In this document: in pieces, positions 41,813 through 53,826 of the stretch
How positions within the stretch are numbered: the stretch's first letter is position 1
How the letters are laid out: the number at the start of each line of letters is the position of its first letter
Assembly (NCBI GenBank): GCA_000827325.1
Contig: KN832876.1
Coordinates: 1,922,001 to 1,986,000, forward strand
DNA from: Oidiodendron maius Zn
Taxonomy: Eukaryota; Ascomycota; Leotiomycetes; Myxotrichaceae
Reading direction: 5' to 3'
Length of the DNA: 64,000 nucleotides
Position numbers and translations under genes: made by a program
Notes under the pieces: generated by a model
Seen by the model: only the letters and a program-made list of their open reading frames with translations
The model's database searches: none
Told to the model about the DNA's origin: nothing

Positions 41813-42325
41813 ATGGCTTTCAGTCCATGGCCACCCAATGCGTTTTCAGGGTAGTTGAATCTCCTCGTCTCATTTTCTGTATGATTTAGCAGGCATTTTC
41901 TGGCGTTTTTAGCATTGGCTCCCAATGGGAAGCCCCCCAAAAGTTTTCTCCTTGTTGTACAATGCTTTTGCAAGATGTACATGGCATTGCATCTGGAGTC
42001 TTTTGATTTTTGAAGTTTAGGGCAGGAAAAAAGTATGGGTTTGAATTTTAGGGTCAAAAATCTGATCGATTTCAAAAATACTTCTTTTTCCCGTTCCAAG
42101 TGACCTTTTAAAATTTCCGGTACTTTTTCCTTTTAATGATCTTCATCCATCTTCTATTAGCCGCATACCCCGCATTTGCCCATTCAACACTTCTCGGGTC
42201 AATCCCACTCCGAGAACTTTTAGTCGAAGAGCATCTCTAAAATGGACCGTAAGTATATATATTAGGGCTCTTATGAATTTAAAATTGCGGCCGAGTGGCC
42301 TGAGTATAATTCTGTCAAACTCGAC
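41813..42325. other. Intergenic upstream of glycosidase
   Basis: About 510 bp, AT-rich. It holds a 34-codon plus-strand frame at 42136-42240 whose product looks like a signal peptide (see findings). No other frame is of note. Confidence 0.6.
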
Positions 42326-44551
42326 ATGAGCATTATGAAGCCTTCATTATTAGGTTGCTTGGTCTGGGCAGCTTTGTCCTTAATTGTGTTGTCTAAGATT
42401 AATCGCAGAGAAGTCATTGAAAAGTTTAATCCAGTCCGGCATGCGAGCTCCAATTCAACTCCTATGCAAGTAGGGAACGGGAACTTTGCGTTTGGCGTTG
42501 ATGTTACTGGTCTCCAGACCTTTTTGCCCTATGCTGCTCTCTCGTCATGGGGATGGCATAACTTCTCTTTGCCCTTGACACCTGGCCAAACATCCCCTGA
42601 CGACTTTACGGGACTGAATTGGTACTCTCCAAGTTGGCTCCTGGGATTGGGCTTAAGCTAATACTCCGTCAGGTGGACGCACGGTAGACTGGTGAATTAT
42701 GATCAGCCTAACCCTGCCGAGAACGATATATCTAATTGGCTAATTATGAACCCACAACGGATCAATCTTGCACAGATTGGATTCTCGTTTGGTGGAAACG
42801 GGGACTCGACCACCGAGAACGACTTGTCCGACATATTGCAGACTTTGGATCTTTACTCTGGCACCATCGCCTCGAGATTTACGGTTTACGGAGAAGCGGT
42901 GTCTGTTAATACTTATGGTGATCCAGATTCTGATACTGTGGCCGTTCAGGTAGAGTCACAACTTCTATCAAATGGCAATCTCGCTATATTTATTGATTTT
43001 CCTTATCCCGATGTCAACAAATTCGATGCTCCATTTGTGGGTGTTTTGAATGCTAGCGCCACTTTACATACCACCCGACTGCAGGAGAGCCAACAGAAAG
43101 CACAGATAATCCATGAGATTGGCAATAATACATATGTTGCTTCTATTCAGTGGGAGCAACAGGGATCAATTTCTGGTCCGCTAAATGACACGCACCGCTA
43201 TTTACTTCGGCCGAAACTTGGTGGCTCCAAGCTGGACTTTACTGTGAACTTTTCTCCTACGCCCGAACGGACCACGTATAGTTTGAACTCAATTGCCGTA
43301 TCGTCAGCAAAGTGGTGGGAAGGATATTGGCAAACTGGAGGCTTTGTGGATCTTACAGCTACGGATCAAGACGATGCAATCGAGCTTCAGCGACGGATCA
43401 TACTCTCCCAATATAATCTTGCTGTCAACGAAGCTGGTAGAGATTCGCCCCAGGAATCAGGCCTGGTCAATAATGGTTGGTATGGGAAGTTCCATATGGA
43501 AATGGTGCTTTGGCATCTCAGCCACTGGGCCAGGTGGGGGAAGTGGTCACTTCTCGATCGGACTCTCCCCGGATTATATGAGAGATTCTTGCCCACATCG
43601 AAGCAGAGGGCTCAGGACCAGGGTTATAGCGGTGCGAGGTGGGGAAAGATGAGTGATCCGACAGGACGATCTGCTCCTGGAGAGATTAACTCTCTGTTGA
43701 TATGGCAACAACCACATCCCTTCTACTTTGCGGAAATGGAATACCAAGCCTTCCCGAACAAGCGAACACTGGAAAAATGGGATGTGATATTGACAGAAAC
43801 TGCGGAGTTCATGACTTCTTTTGCTTGGTGGAACACATCTACAAGTAGCATCGGCCCTTTCGATATTTAAGGTATCAAATTTCACTGATAGTTGTTTTTC
43901 ATAGGCGTATACGATCTCGGACCACCGATTTATGTCGTCTCTGAGAACACGGCTCCTAATGCCACTATAAATCCTACTTTTGAATTGGCATATTGGCGCT
44001 TTGGGCTCGATATTGCTATGCTGTGGAAGCAGAGGCAAAACCTCCCTTTCCCCGCGTCCTGGCTGCATGTAGCTCAGAACCTTGCGCCGCTGCCTATCTT
44101 CAACGAGACTTATGCTGTTTACGAAGGCATCCCTGATATGTGGGTTAACCCAACAACATATCAGGATCATCCAGCTATGACGGGCATCTATGGCCTGCTC
44201 CCTGCCACGCCGGGTTTTAATTTGACTATCATGCGCAACACAGCCACCAAGATTGCTTCTATCTGGAACTTTCCATACTCTTATGGGTGGGACTTCCCCA
44301 TGCTGGCTATGAGCTCGGCGCGATTGGGAGATATAGAACAGGCGGTTGGTTATCTGCTTAATGAGAATTTCCAGTTCGATGATATAGGCATGCCAGTTGG
44401 TGGTACGAGGGTGCCCACTCCATACTTTCCTGGGGCGAGTAGTATGCTGATGGCGATTGCGATGCTTGCTGGAGGGTGGGAAGGCTCTCCTGGACCAAAG
44501 TGGCCTGAGGGTTGGGTAGTAGAGGTTGAGGGGTTTGAAATAGCGCTTTGA
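42326..44551 (+). CDS. Six-hairpin glycosidase-like secreted protein
   Basis: The model joins 42326-42621, 42673-43844 and 43905-44551, giving 704 residues. An N-terminal hydrophobic stretch (MKPSLLGCLVWAALSLIVLS) is a signal peptide or anchor. The next part (FNPVRH, TPMQVGNGNFAFGVDVTGLQ) is the beta-rich N-terminal domain seen in family 65/95-like enzymes. The rest (GWYGKFHMEMVLWHLSHWA, ELAYWRFGLDIAMLW, IWNFPYSYGWDFPM) fits an alpha/alpha six-hairpin toroid. Several N-glycosylation sequons support secretion. The substrate is not apparent; alpha-linked sugars such as fucosides are only a guess. The second intron uses a GTAGCA donor at 43845, needed because the frame would otherwise stop at 43870. 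It ends 223 bp from the convergent SDR gene. Confidence 0.82.
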
Positions 44552-44774
44552 TCACCAATGACGAAAATACCAGTGTGGGAACGAAATCATGGCCTAGGGG
44601 GACATCTCAGTTAGCCGAGTCAAATCTACCTAGGCATACTATCTGTCACAAGTGTCCTTTTGGTGCTAACAGAAAGGATACTGTGATATGTGACTTGAGA
44701 TATAGGTAATCTTGTTTATCGCCAAGCTGAATGTAGCCTTCTTGAATTAAACCTCCGTATGCCGGTCAGCTGGT

Positions 44775-46006
44775 TTATACAGTGTGAAGCGTATCAACCG
44801 GGGTAGACAGAAGAGCATTGTTGGTGGGAGCTGGCAGTGGATCACCCTCTGGCGTAACATAAGCCTTCGTCATTCCACCGTCAACAACGAAATCCTATCT
44901 CCATTAGCACTCTGGTCTATCATGATATGTGCCTCTGGTAAATATCATACCTGGCCGTTGATATAGCCGGACTCATCACTGGCCAAGAACAATACGGCTT
45001 GCGCTTGCTCGATAGCCTCGCCAAACCTACCGCTGGGGAAGTGGACTTCACGTCGGTGCCTCTTTGGCTGGTCATCACCGAGCCAATCCTGCAACAGCGG
45101 AGTGTTGAGAGGAGAGGGACAGAGAGCATTGAACCGAAAGCCCTCTCTAGCATGCACAATGGCCAGTTCTCTCGTCATGGCTAGCACTGCACCTTTGCTT
45201 GCGGTGTAAGCCAACTGAGGAGTGGCAGAACCAACGAGTGCAACAACAGATGCAGTGTTGATGATGGAGCCTTTGGCCTTCTTGTGCCTACGCATTGAGA
45301 GGACGGCATGCTTGGAGCCGAACCAGACGCCCTTGACATTGATGGCTTGCGTGAGGTCCCAGATTTTCTCGGGGGTGTCGACGGCGTCTGCATCGTCGGC
45401 ATGCATTATGCCCGCGTTATTGAACATAACGTCGACACCACCCCAAGAGTCGACGTGCTCAACAAGAGCTTGAATGTCAGACTCTTTCGAGACATCACAG
45501 GTCTGCCATCTATTAGTTTCATACTCAAGGAGACAAGAACAAGAAGCACGTGCCTTGACCTCAACCTTATTATGCGAGGGGATGACTTGCTTGAGCTTTG
45601 CCGACGCTCTCTCGAGACCAGGGCCAGATATGTCGGCCATGAGAACGTTGGCACCCTCTTTAGCGAAGAGGATGCATGTTTCAAGCCCGATGCCTCTGAG
45701 ATGATAGCAGTAAGCAACTGATAGACGGCACGGAAGAAGGAGATGTGTAGAGAAAGTTGGATATGCTCCATGCCCACTTGGAACTGTCTGCCAAATTACT
45801 TCCGGAGCATGCGGCCCTTTGGGATAAAGTTCCACACGCCCACGAGAGAGTTTTCATGCCATGATAAATGTATTTGGTACGGGTGGGAGGAAAGAGGCCA
45901 ACAGTGCAAAAAGTAATGTGCACAATGCTCACCCGGCAGCACCGGTGACAACAGCGTTCTTGCCCTGGAGTCTTCCGATTCGGAGGCTGTTCAAAGTCTG
46001 GGCCAT
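44775..46006 (-). CDS. Short-chain dehydrogenase/reductase
   Basis: This classical SDR of 295 residues has exons on minus at 46006-45933, 45695-45554, 45502-44951 and 44894-44775. The dinucleotide-binding motif TGAAGGIGLE is assembled across the first intron. Further motifs are CDVSKES (adenine pocket), NNAG, the catalytic serine in NTASVVALVG and the YTASK pair (YxxxK). The end shows FVVDGGMTKAYVTPEG. The first intron is long (237 nt). The second (45553-45503) would be a GC-AG intron of 51 nt; reading through it also stays open but puts 17 odd residues between VEVK and TCDV. The substrate is unknown. The start codon faces that of the glutamine-synthetase-like gene, 911 bp away, suggesting co-regulation. 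Confidence 0.88.
45503..45553 (-). other. Probable GC-AG intron in the SDR gene
   Basis: On minus, CAAG|GCACGT begins and GGCAG|ACC ends a 51-nt segment that is in frame and free of stops. Its removal gives VEVKTCDVS, as expected for the SDR fold. Confidence 0.6.
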
Positions 46007-46917
46007 GATACAGATTCAAGTCCTCGTTTTTGGGAGTATACGGCTGTGAAAAATCAGAACTGTTGCATGCAAAGTTTTTCCCTTCACCGCGCATGACTAT
46101 GACCAAAGCGATGTCGGAATGAAAGATGGGGCCACAGACTGTATCTTTGGAGAATGGCCGGCGATGCGTTGATCAGCAGACGTTCCCCGAGACGGCAGTA
46201 CACGTTCAGAAGAGCAATTGATCAGGTGAAATGGGGTGAATGACGAGGGCAATGAGTGGAAGAGGGGATCCGGTCTTGGAGGCTTCCGTGGACTGATAGG
46301 GTTTTGTGGCCGTTCTGTGCTATCTCTCTCCAGTAAGGCCATCCCCGCTTATCGGATACCAGGTAGCCGTCATCTCCCCAGCCTCATGCCGATGGCATCT
46401 GGAAGTGGCCGACCCGATCTCTTGCCTTTCCGAGGCGACGATGTGTTTGAGGACGAGGCTGAGATAGCACCGAGATGGCTCCCATTACGCCGGGATCTCC
46501 AGTACATGTCTCCCTGGCGTTAAATGGAAAGCCTCGTCGTCGATCAAGGGTCCCCAGATGCCGCATCCGGCCCCTTTAATCATCGCATGCTGATTGGGTT
46601 CGCAACGGTGCTGGAGCAGGGGAAAAGCTCAAGGCTGAGGGCTGCACAGCTATCCGGGTCTTCATCGCGTGTGGCCTCTCCATATCCTTCCGACACCAAA
46701 AACCCTCTTTTCTCACCGAGACGCCTTCTTCTTCTTCGGCCCTCCCTCGTCTGCTGTCTTTCGCAAGGAATCTCTCAAGCCAGTGCTGATCTCGGGCCTA
46801 GCACCGGCAGATTCCCTCGTTCGTCTTGTGCCGGAGCCTCGACTTTTGAGCAGCCCCTCGACTACGAGACACGTCTACGACCACTCTCCCGTGGTTTCCG
46901 GCACGATACAGTGGGAT
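46007..46917. other. Divergent promoter region, SDR and glutamine-synthetase-like genes
   Basis: About 0.9 kb between two divergent start codons. The frame of the downstream gene stays open to 46669, but that upstream extension has no family resemblance and is taken as leader. No other gene is seen. Confidence 0.6.
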
Positions 46918-48524
46918 ATGGCAGGCAGCAAACGGTCCTCGATGCCGCTCGAGACGATACAGGCCCGTCTCCAAGCTGACACCAAGGTCAAGCTCGCCGG
47001 GGTGGATGTAGACGGCATTCTGCGAGGGAAGTTGGTCTCCAAAGATAAGTTCCTGAGCGTCGCAAAAAACGGCTTTGGCTTCTGTTCCGTTGTGTTTGGC
47101 TGGGACATGCATGACCAGACCTATTTCAAGGAGTTGAAGATCAGTAACGCGGGAAATGGATACCATGACCTTCTGGCCGTCCCCGACCTCGGCAGCTTCA
47201 GAAGGATACCCTGGGAGGATAACGTGCCATTTTTTATGGTTAGCTTTTTCGACCCGGATACAGGAATTCCTGTGAGCGCATGCCCCCGGGGTCTATTAAA
47301 GACTGCTCTGCAGAAGGTGAAGGCCAGTGGATTCAGCGCATTGGCAGGAGGTGAGTTGAGAGTGGTCAATCGATTCAGCCCAGCTAACAAGGAAATAATC
47401 TCAGCGGAATACGAATTCTTCCAATTCAAAGCTCCACCGAGTACGAAAGATGGCTCCTCTTCCGTTGCAACATTTCTTCGAGACAATCCTGTCAGCGCCC
47501 TCCCGCCATTGACTGAAGGGATGTTCGGATATAGCTTAACGCGGCCAGCACAAAACAAAGATTACTTCTACGAGATATACGACGCATGCGAGAGATTTGA
47601 ATGCGGCCTGGAAGGATGGCATACGGAGAGTGGGCCGGGCGTGTATGAGGCCGCACTGTCCTTTGGAGATATCCAGGACATGGCCGACAAGGCCAGCCTG
47701 TTTAAGTCAGAAGAAGCCCTGCAGATAATATCCCGTCAACACTAACTCGTTTTATAGGTATACAGTGAAGTCGGTTGCTTCGAAATACGGCATCACGCCC
47801 TGTTTTATGGCCAAACCACGACAAGGTCTCCCGGGGAATAGTGGCCACATGCACATTTCATTAGTGGATAAAAATGGAAAGAATATCTTCGCCCGCGAGG
47901 GGGAGGATACAGCGGCAGAATATAGTGATATAGCCAATCTATCGGATTTAGGACGGCATTTCCTGGCTGGGTTACTTGACGGGCTCCCAGATATAATGCC
48001 GCTCTTCGCACCCAACGTTAACTCTTACAAACGGCTTGTGGAGAACTTCTGGGCACCCGTTACGGTGTCATGGGGTCTGGAACATCGCGCTGCATCCATT
48101 CGGTTGATCGCCCCGCCCACGGCAAAGGCCTCAGCTACGAGATTCGAAGTTCGCGTGCCGGGTGCAGATACGAATCCATTTTACGTCCTGGCTGCCATCC
48201 TTGCGCTAGGCTGGAGGGGTGTGGAGAAGAAGCTAGAGATCAAGCAGCCGCCTCTTGGAAAGGGGCAGAATGTCGGCGGGGCCTCTGACTCCGGTGTGAG
48301 ATTGGCCAGGAGCCTCAAAGAAGCCACGGAACGGTTTATGCGGCCTGAGAGTGTGGCGAGGGAGGTCTTCGGCGACGACTTTGTTGAACACTTTGGCGGC
48401 ACGAGAGAACACGAGATCCGACTGTGGGATGAGGCCGTGACGGATTGGTAAGTCCCACTTGGCCTGATTGAGAGCTTGGCTGATTGTCCCTAGGGAGGTT
48501 CGCAGGTATATTGAGACTGTGTGA
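46918..48524 (+). CDS. Glutamine synthetase-like (FluG C-terminal type) ligase
   Basis: This is a member of the glutamine synthetase fold group with bacterial type I-like architecture, related to the C-terminal half of FluG and to gamma-glutamyl-amine ligases. It is not the ordinary fungal GlnA. The exons are 46918-47705, 47758-48447 and 48494-48524, giving 502 residues. The beta-grasp N-domain shows LAGVDVDGILRGK and FCSVVFGWDMHDQ. The metal-binding and ATP regions include AEYEFFQF, CFMAKPRQGLPGNSGHMH, SYKRLVENFWAP and RAASIRLIAPP. The C-terminus ends RRYIETV. Enzymes of this type join glutamate to amines or ammonia at the cost of ATP. The amine acceptor here is unknown. Divergence from an SDR hints at a small catabolic unit. 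Confidence 0.88.
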
Positions 48525-49352
48525 CGGAGTGTGTGGCCATGGCCTAGGTGAATTCCTAGCCACCGCATGGGGTCGCCGTACGAGAGAATATCAATACCAG
48601 TGACGACGGATGACTTTGAGCCAGGTGGCGTTTTTGCCCAGGAATCCTTCTTTGTCCCCTGTGATGTAAAACCTGTAGATTTGCCCAGCCCAAGGCCATC
48701 TCGAATATTCGGCGGCCGAACTCTGTCAGGTATGTTTTGGGCTCCCGAAACAGTCGGCGCGAGTCAGTCCGGCCCCCCTGATAGTCCGTTCGCCGGCTGC
48801 CGCGCAAAATGTGGGGTGGGGGGCTCAACCCCGAACCGACTGCTGGAACAGGTGAGGTGCCACCAGAGCCAGCAATCCACTCCTTGACGAACTCTGCTCT
48901 ATGCTTGATACATGTGTGTGTATTTATTATTTGTGTAGAATATATACTTATACACACACGACGGTGCAAATTCTCGTCCGTTTAGGTCGCACCTCCTGCG
49001 TTTCCAATACAGTACGTCTGTGGCCTGGCAGTGATGGTTCCGATAGACAGGGTGGAAAACGCGGAGGCGCAGGGGCGATAACCGTAATGGACCTCTGGGA
49101 TTTGACGGATATGCCTCGGCGAAGGGCAGAGCTCCCCCTCCAACCCTTCGCGCTGTTTGCCCATTTTCTCATCCTCCTCTCTTCTCTTCTTCTTCTTCTT
49201 CTTCCACTTCCTCTTCTCTTCTCTTCTTCTCTTCTTCTCTCCTCTCCAGTTTCTTTGGTGGCCAGCGTCTTTCTCTTACCCTGTCTATATTTGCACCTGT
49301 CTCATTGCGGCCGACCTCCCGAGTATTTCACTACGCTGCTGCATAAAGCAGG
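48525..49352. other. Intergenic with pyrimidine-rich leader of FAT1
   Basis: About 830 bp with no supported gene. A long CT-rich stretch (about 49170-49260) lies roughly 100-180 nt before the FAT1 start and is likely promoter or leader. Confidence 0.6.
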
Positions 49353-51544
49353 ATGGCTTTGGGTCAGTCTCCGCCTCGCTAACCCCTTCCCCACGTGGTC
49401 TGCGCGCCCTGAGCCGTATCTCGATATATCCATAAGTCCAACTTCGCAGGCTGACGGGCGCAAAATAGGCACAGCCGCTTCGGTGGCGGCAGCGGCTGCT
49501 TCGGCCATGTACCTAGATGCCAAGCTTGCTATCGTGAAGGACGTGGTGGCACTAAGGAACCTATCGAAGCTGACCAAGGCCTGTGCTCAAGCCCGTATGT
49601 TACTACTGAAGCTTCGAACAAGCAATTCCCGTTTCTGACGATCTCGGGATTAGAGAAGGAGAATCGTATGTCCATGTACTACATTCTCGAATCCTCAGTA
49701 AAGCTAGATCCGAGCGGAGAATGCATCTGGTCACGGGAAGGTTGCTACTCCTGGGCCGAGACGCTGGACCGTGTGCACCAGTACGCGCAGTTTTATCTCT
49801 CGCAGGGAGTTAAGCCAAACGACCTTGTCGGCTTCTACCTGACCAACTCGCCGGATTTCGTTTTCGCCTGGCTGGGACTCTGGGCAGTTGGCGCCGCGCC
49901 GACGATGATCAACTACAACCTTTCCGGAAAGGCGCTTATCCACTGCTTGAAGGTTGCAGGTTCGAATTTGATCTTCGTAGATGAAGAAGAGGCATTGTTA
50001 AATAGGATTGAGAACGATAGAGCGGAGATAGAGAAACTGGGTATGAAAATTCACGTTTTGAATGCATCGCTGAGGCAGAAGATCTACGGGATGAAGCCGG
50101 AGAGGCCTGCCGATTCCCACAGGGACCAAGTAAAGGCCAATTCGCCCATTGCAATATTTTATACGAGGTACAGTTTCTCCTTTTATCCTCGTGTAAAATG
50201 AGACGCTAACGAGTTGTAGTGGCACAACAGGTATGCCTAAAGGCGTTCCCTTCACACATGATAGGTTCTTTCTCTCAGCTGCTGGCGTATGAACTCCCCC
50301 GTCTTTTGATTCCATACATGAGCTGACATCTTGCAGCGAACAGTAGGTGTGCAAAGGACCATTCCGGGCGATAAGTGGTATAACTGTATGCCTATGTATC
50401 ATGGTACCGGTGGAATAGTCGCCATGGGCACCGTGATGAATGCCATACCTCTCTGCATTGGAAAGCGTTTCAGTACTTCAAAGTTCTGGTCCGAGGTCCG
50501 AGATTCCAAAGCTACATTTATAACGTATGTTGGAGAAACAGCCAGATACCTTCTTGCGGCGCCACCATCACCTCTCGATAAAGCCCACAGCGTACGGTGC
50601 ATGTATGGCAACGGCCTACGACCTGATGTGTGGGTCAAATTCCGGGAACGATTTGGCGTCCCTGAGGTATTTGAGTTCTTCAACTCTTCCGAGGGAGTAT
50701 TCGCAATGATAAATTACTGCAGGGGCGATTATCTCGTGGGTGCAGTAGGGCATCATGGCGCTCTCGTGCGGCTCTTAACCAGAAATACAATGGTACCTGT
50801 GCTCATCGACCAGGACACCGGAGCGATTGCACGGGACCCCAAGACTGGCTTTGCTCGTAGGCAAACGTACGAAGAGGGTGGCGAGATGATCGTTGCTGTC
50901 GAGGATACCAGTGCATTTGCTGGCTATTACAAGAACCCGCAAGCGACGAATAAGAAGTTCGAGAGGGATGTGTTTAAGAAGGGTGATCTGTGGTACAGGT
51001 CAGGGGATGCTCTGCGCAGAACCGCAGATGGGAGATGGTACTTCCTTGACCGACTAGGCGACACCTTCCGTTGGAAAGGTGAGAACGTCAGCACCGCTGA
51101 GGTCTCAGAGGTTCTAGGGAAGTTCCCTGGTGTGGTGGAGGCTAATGTATATGGCGTTGCTCTGCCATCCCACGATGGCCGTGCTGGTTGCGCGGCTGTC
51201 TATATCGACCCTAGCCTCAAGGCCAATTTCGATTATGCTGGTTTACTGAGGTATATTCCCCCTCATTCTTCTCCCGAGCCAAGTTTCTTATATGATACAG
51301 ACACGCACGCAAACATCTCCCACGATACGCAGTCCCTCTCTTCATCCGCCTAGTGAAAGAGATGACCCCCATCCACAACAACAAACAGAACAAAGTTCCC
51401 CTGCGAGCAGAAGGAGTCGATCCCCAGAAGGTCAAGCCTGAGGATAAATTGATGTGGGTTGATAATCTGGGAAAGGGACACACATATGTGGACTTCCACA
51501 AGGAGAATTGGGAGGCTCTGCAGCTCGGGAGAGCCAACTTATAA
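49353..51544 (+). CDS. FAT1: Very long-chain acyl-CoA synthetase / fatty acid transporter Fat1
   Basis: FATP/Fat1 proteins couple fatty-acid import to CoA activation at the plasma membrane, ER, lipid droplets or peroxisomes. Six exons are 49353-49362 (10 nt), 49469-49594, 49654-50167, 50220-50286, 50337-51250 and 51301-51544, giving 624 residues. The tiny first exon joins to give MALGTAASVAAAAASAMYLD, a typical Ala-rich membrane-associated start. The AMP-binding signature YTSGTTGMPKG is split by an intron. MPMYHGTGG and FFNSSEGV follow. The FATP/VLACS signature region is YRSGDALRR and LDRLGDTFRWKGENVST. The end shows PLFIRLVKEMTP and VDFHKENWEAL. Every splice site keeps frame. It ends 392 bp from the convergent ADE4 stop. 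Confidence 0.92.
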
Positions 51545-51936
51545 AGTGCCACGGTGGAAAATGTGTGAGAATGATCTAGAAACAACATCCTCTAGAATTT
51601 ACAATGTTTTACATGGCATGGGACCTCGCAGTAGTTGCTCATCCTCATGTATGTCAGAATGATTTGGATGTGTGCCTAGGTAGATAGACCGGAGAGACTA
51701 GTTGACTTTGTTCAAATTAAATCACTCCCGTGTTCAATACGTCGAAAATAAATATTTTCACAGGAATGCAGCAGCCAGATGGGCATGTTCACTGGTCATA
51801 TTCTTGTTTATTTAGTATAAACAAGTAGAGAGAGTCGCCTCATCTATCTCTTCTTTGGCAAAACGTGCAAAAGCAAACATAATACAAGCTCCGGCGACAA
51901 TGAGTCTAAGGAATTCGGGAGAACCTGGTTTGAGAC
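51545..51936. other. Intergenic, convergent FAT1 and ADE4 ends
   Basis: About 390 bp, AT-rich, no frame of note. Confidence 0.6.
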
Positions 51937-53826
51937 TTATTCATATCCTCGTTGTGGGTCCGTTGCAAGATTATGCAAACTAAAGGTTATGTCAGTAAGC
52001 TTATTCGGCGAATTCAATAGAGGAACATGGTCGATACCTAATATCGTCACGGTCCCTAATTGGAGGGGTTCTAGACCCCTTTCTCTCCATATCAGCTCCG
52101 GTTTGGCCATTCTGGTCTCCGTTGATACTCTTGGCCCCGGAATCTGGCACAATACGGCCTTGGGCATCAACAGCCGCGCCACTAATAATTAGCTCAAGCT
52201 CCTTGTCTCCAGCAACGCCATGTATAACAGCCTCCCTGGCATTCTCTAGCACCTTTAACTTTCTACTCTGGCCCCTCATCCGTTCTAGATGCTCGAAATA
52301 GCCCTGAGGGACGGGAGTGATGTACTTTCCGCAGAAGACGCCAGCCTCGAACTCCTGCGTCTTTGGATCTCGTGGCGAGAGTTCTGCGCATGCGGCTCGT
52401 AAATCATCGAGACTCTGATAGATCGCATCCTCGGCGTTTATGTGTTTCGCAATTTCTTTTCGGTCTCGATTGTGGGCTACGAGCTCTAATGGAGAGGCAA
52501 GATCGATTCCATAAATGTGGGCGTGAGTAATTGGAGGGGAGCAGGAGGCAAATATGACCTTCTTAGCGCCTGCTTCTCGGGCCATGCTGACAATTTCTCG
52601 ACTCGTTGTGCCGCGGACTATGCTATCATCAACCAGAAGCACCGTTCGGCCCGCAAATTCAGAAGGTATAGCGCTGAGCTTCCTTCGCACAGATTTCTCG
52701 CGGGTCCTCTTCCCTGGCATAATGAAGGTCCGGAAGACCTGTTTAGGAAATTTAGCACAAAGAAATGGGTAAGGGTTCTATCATGTAATCTTACATAGCG
52801 GTTCTTGACGAAGCCTTGACAGTATGGGATCTTTAGCCGCTCAGAGACACTGGCAGCTGCTGTGTTTGACGTCTCAGGAATGGGGATAACGACGTCTATG
52901 TCTTTAACAGCTTCTTGACCAAGGGTTTTGATAATGGTATCGGCCAACTTATAGCCCATATTTTGGCGACTCCGGTGGACACTAATTCCATCAATGATGG
53001 AGTCAGGTCGCGCAAAATAAACGAATTCAAAAAGATCAGGAGCATATGACACCTGTGGAACGACTTGGCGGAATGTTGGCTTGCCCCCTTTGCCGCAAAA
53101 CACAGCTTGTCCCGGGAGGATATCAATAATGCCACCGAATCCAAGTTGACGAAGGGCGACCGACTCGGAAGCAACCATGTAATCCGTAGCCCCTTGAAGT
53201 GTTAAAGATGGTCGAGATCCGAGGACCACAGGGCGAATGCCATAAGGGTCGCGGAAGGCGAGTATACCGAAGCCTGCTAACATGGCGGTACAAGCCCAAC
53301 CTCCAACGCATCTCTCATACATCCGTTTCAAGGCTTTGAACAAGTCTTCTTCATTGACACGGGCTTTACCGGTCTCGTTGAGCTCACTGGCAAAGATGTT
53401 CAACATCAATTCGCTGTCACTGTCGGTATTGATGTGTCTGTGCGCTTCGAGATCAAGGTACCGCTGAAGTTCTTCCGCATTAATAAGATTTCCATTATGG
53501 GCAAACGAGATCCCATATGGACTATTGACATAAAATGGCTGGGCTTCGGCACTGGCACTGCTGCCGGCTGTGGGATATCTCAAGTGTCCTAGGCCCATGA
53601 ACCCAGGGAGATCCTGGACCCGAGAGCCGTCGTGAAAAACCTTCGCTGCCATTCCATTGCCCTTGCACTGGTAGATGCGTCCACGAGAGCCACAGGTGGC
53701 TATGCCACACGCGTCCTGTCCCCTATGTTGAAGGTAGTAGAGGGCATCGTGAAGGTCGACAGCCGCGTTCGTGGTGTACGGATCCGAAGCATGGTCGCCC
53801 AAAATAAGCGCGAGAATTCCGCACAT
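51937..53826 (-). CDS. ADE4: Amidophosphoribosyltransferase (first step of purine synthesis)
   Basis: Ade4 transfers ammonia from glutamine to PRPP, giving phosphoribosylamine in the cytosol. Exons on minus are 53826-52795, 52738-52038 and 51979-51937, giving 591 residues. The N-terminal nucleophile cysteine is residue 2 (MCGILALI). The glutaminase part shows [19 protein letters not shown] and [11 protein letters not shown]. The phosphoribosyltransferase part has the PRPP loop [13 protein letters not shown]. The last intron was placed because joining RDRDDI to SLHNLATDP matches other fungal ends; without it the protein would end IEFAE. The protein lacks any long extension. It is divergent from the RID-type methyltransferase across 1.2 kb. 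Confidence 0.94.

Noticed and set aside
42286-42325. tRNA-like GGCCGAGTGGCC sequence
   Set aside because: It resembles a D-arm by chance. No matching acceptor stem, anticodon arm or T-loop follows.
46669-46917. Upstream 83-residue extension of the glutamine-synthetase-like protein
   Set aside because: The extension has no family resemblance, while MAGSKRSS at 46918 matches the usual start position.
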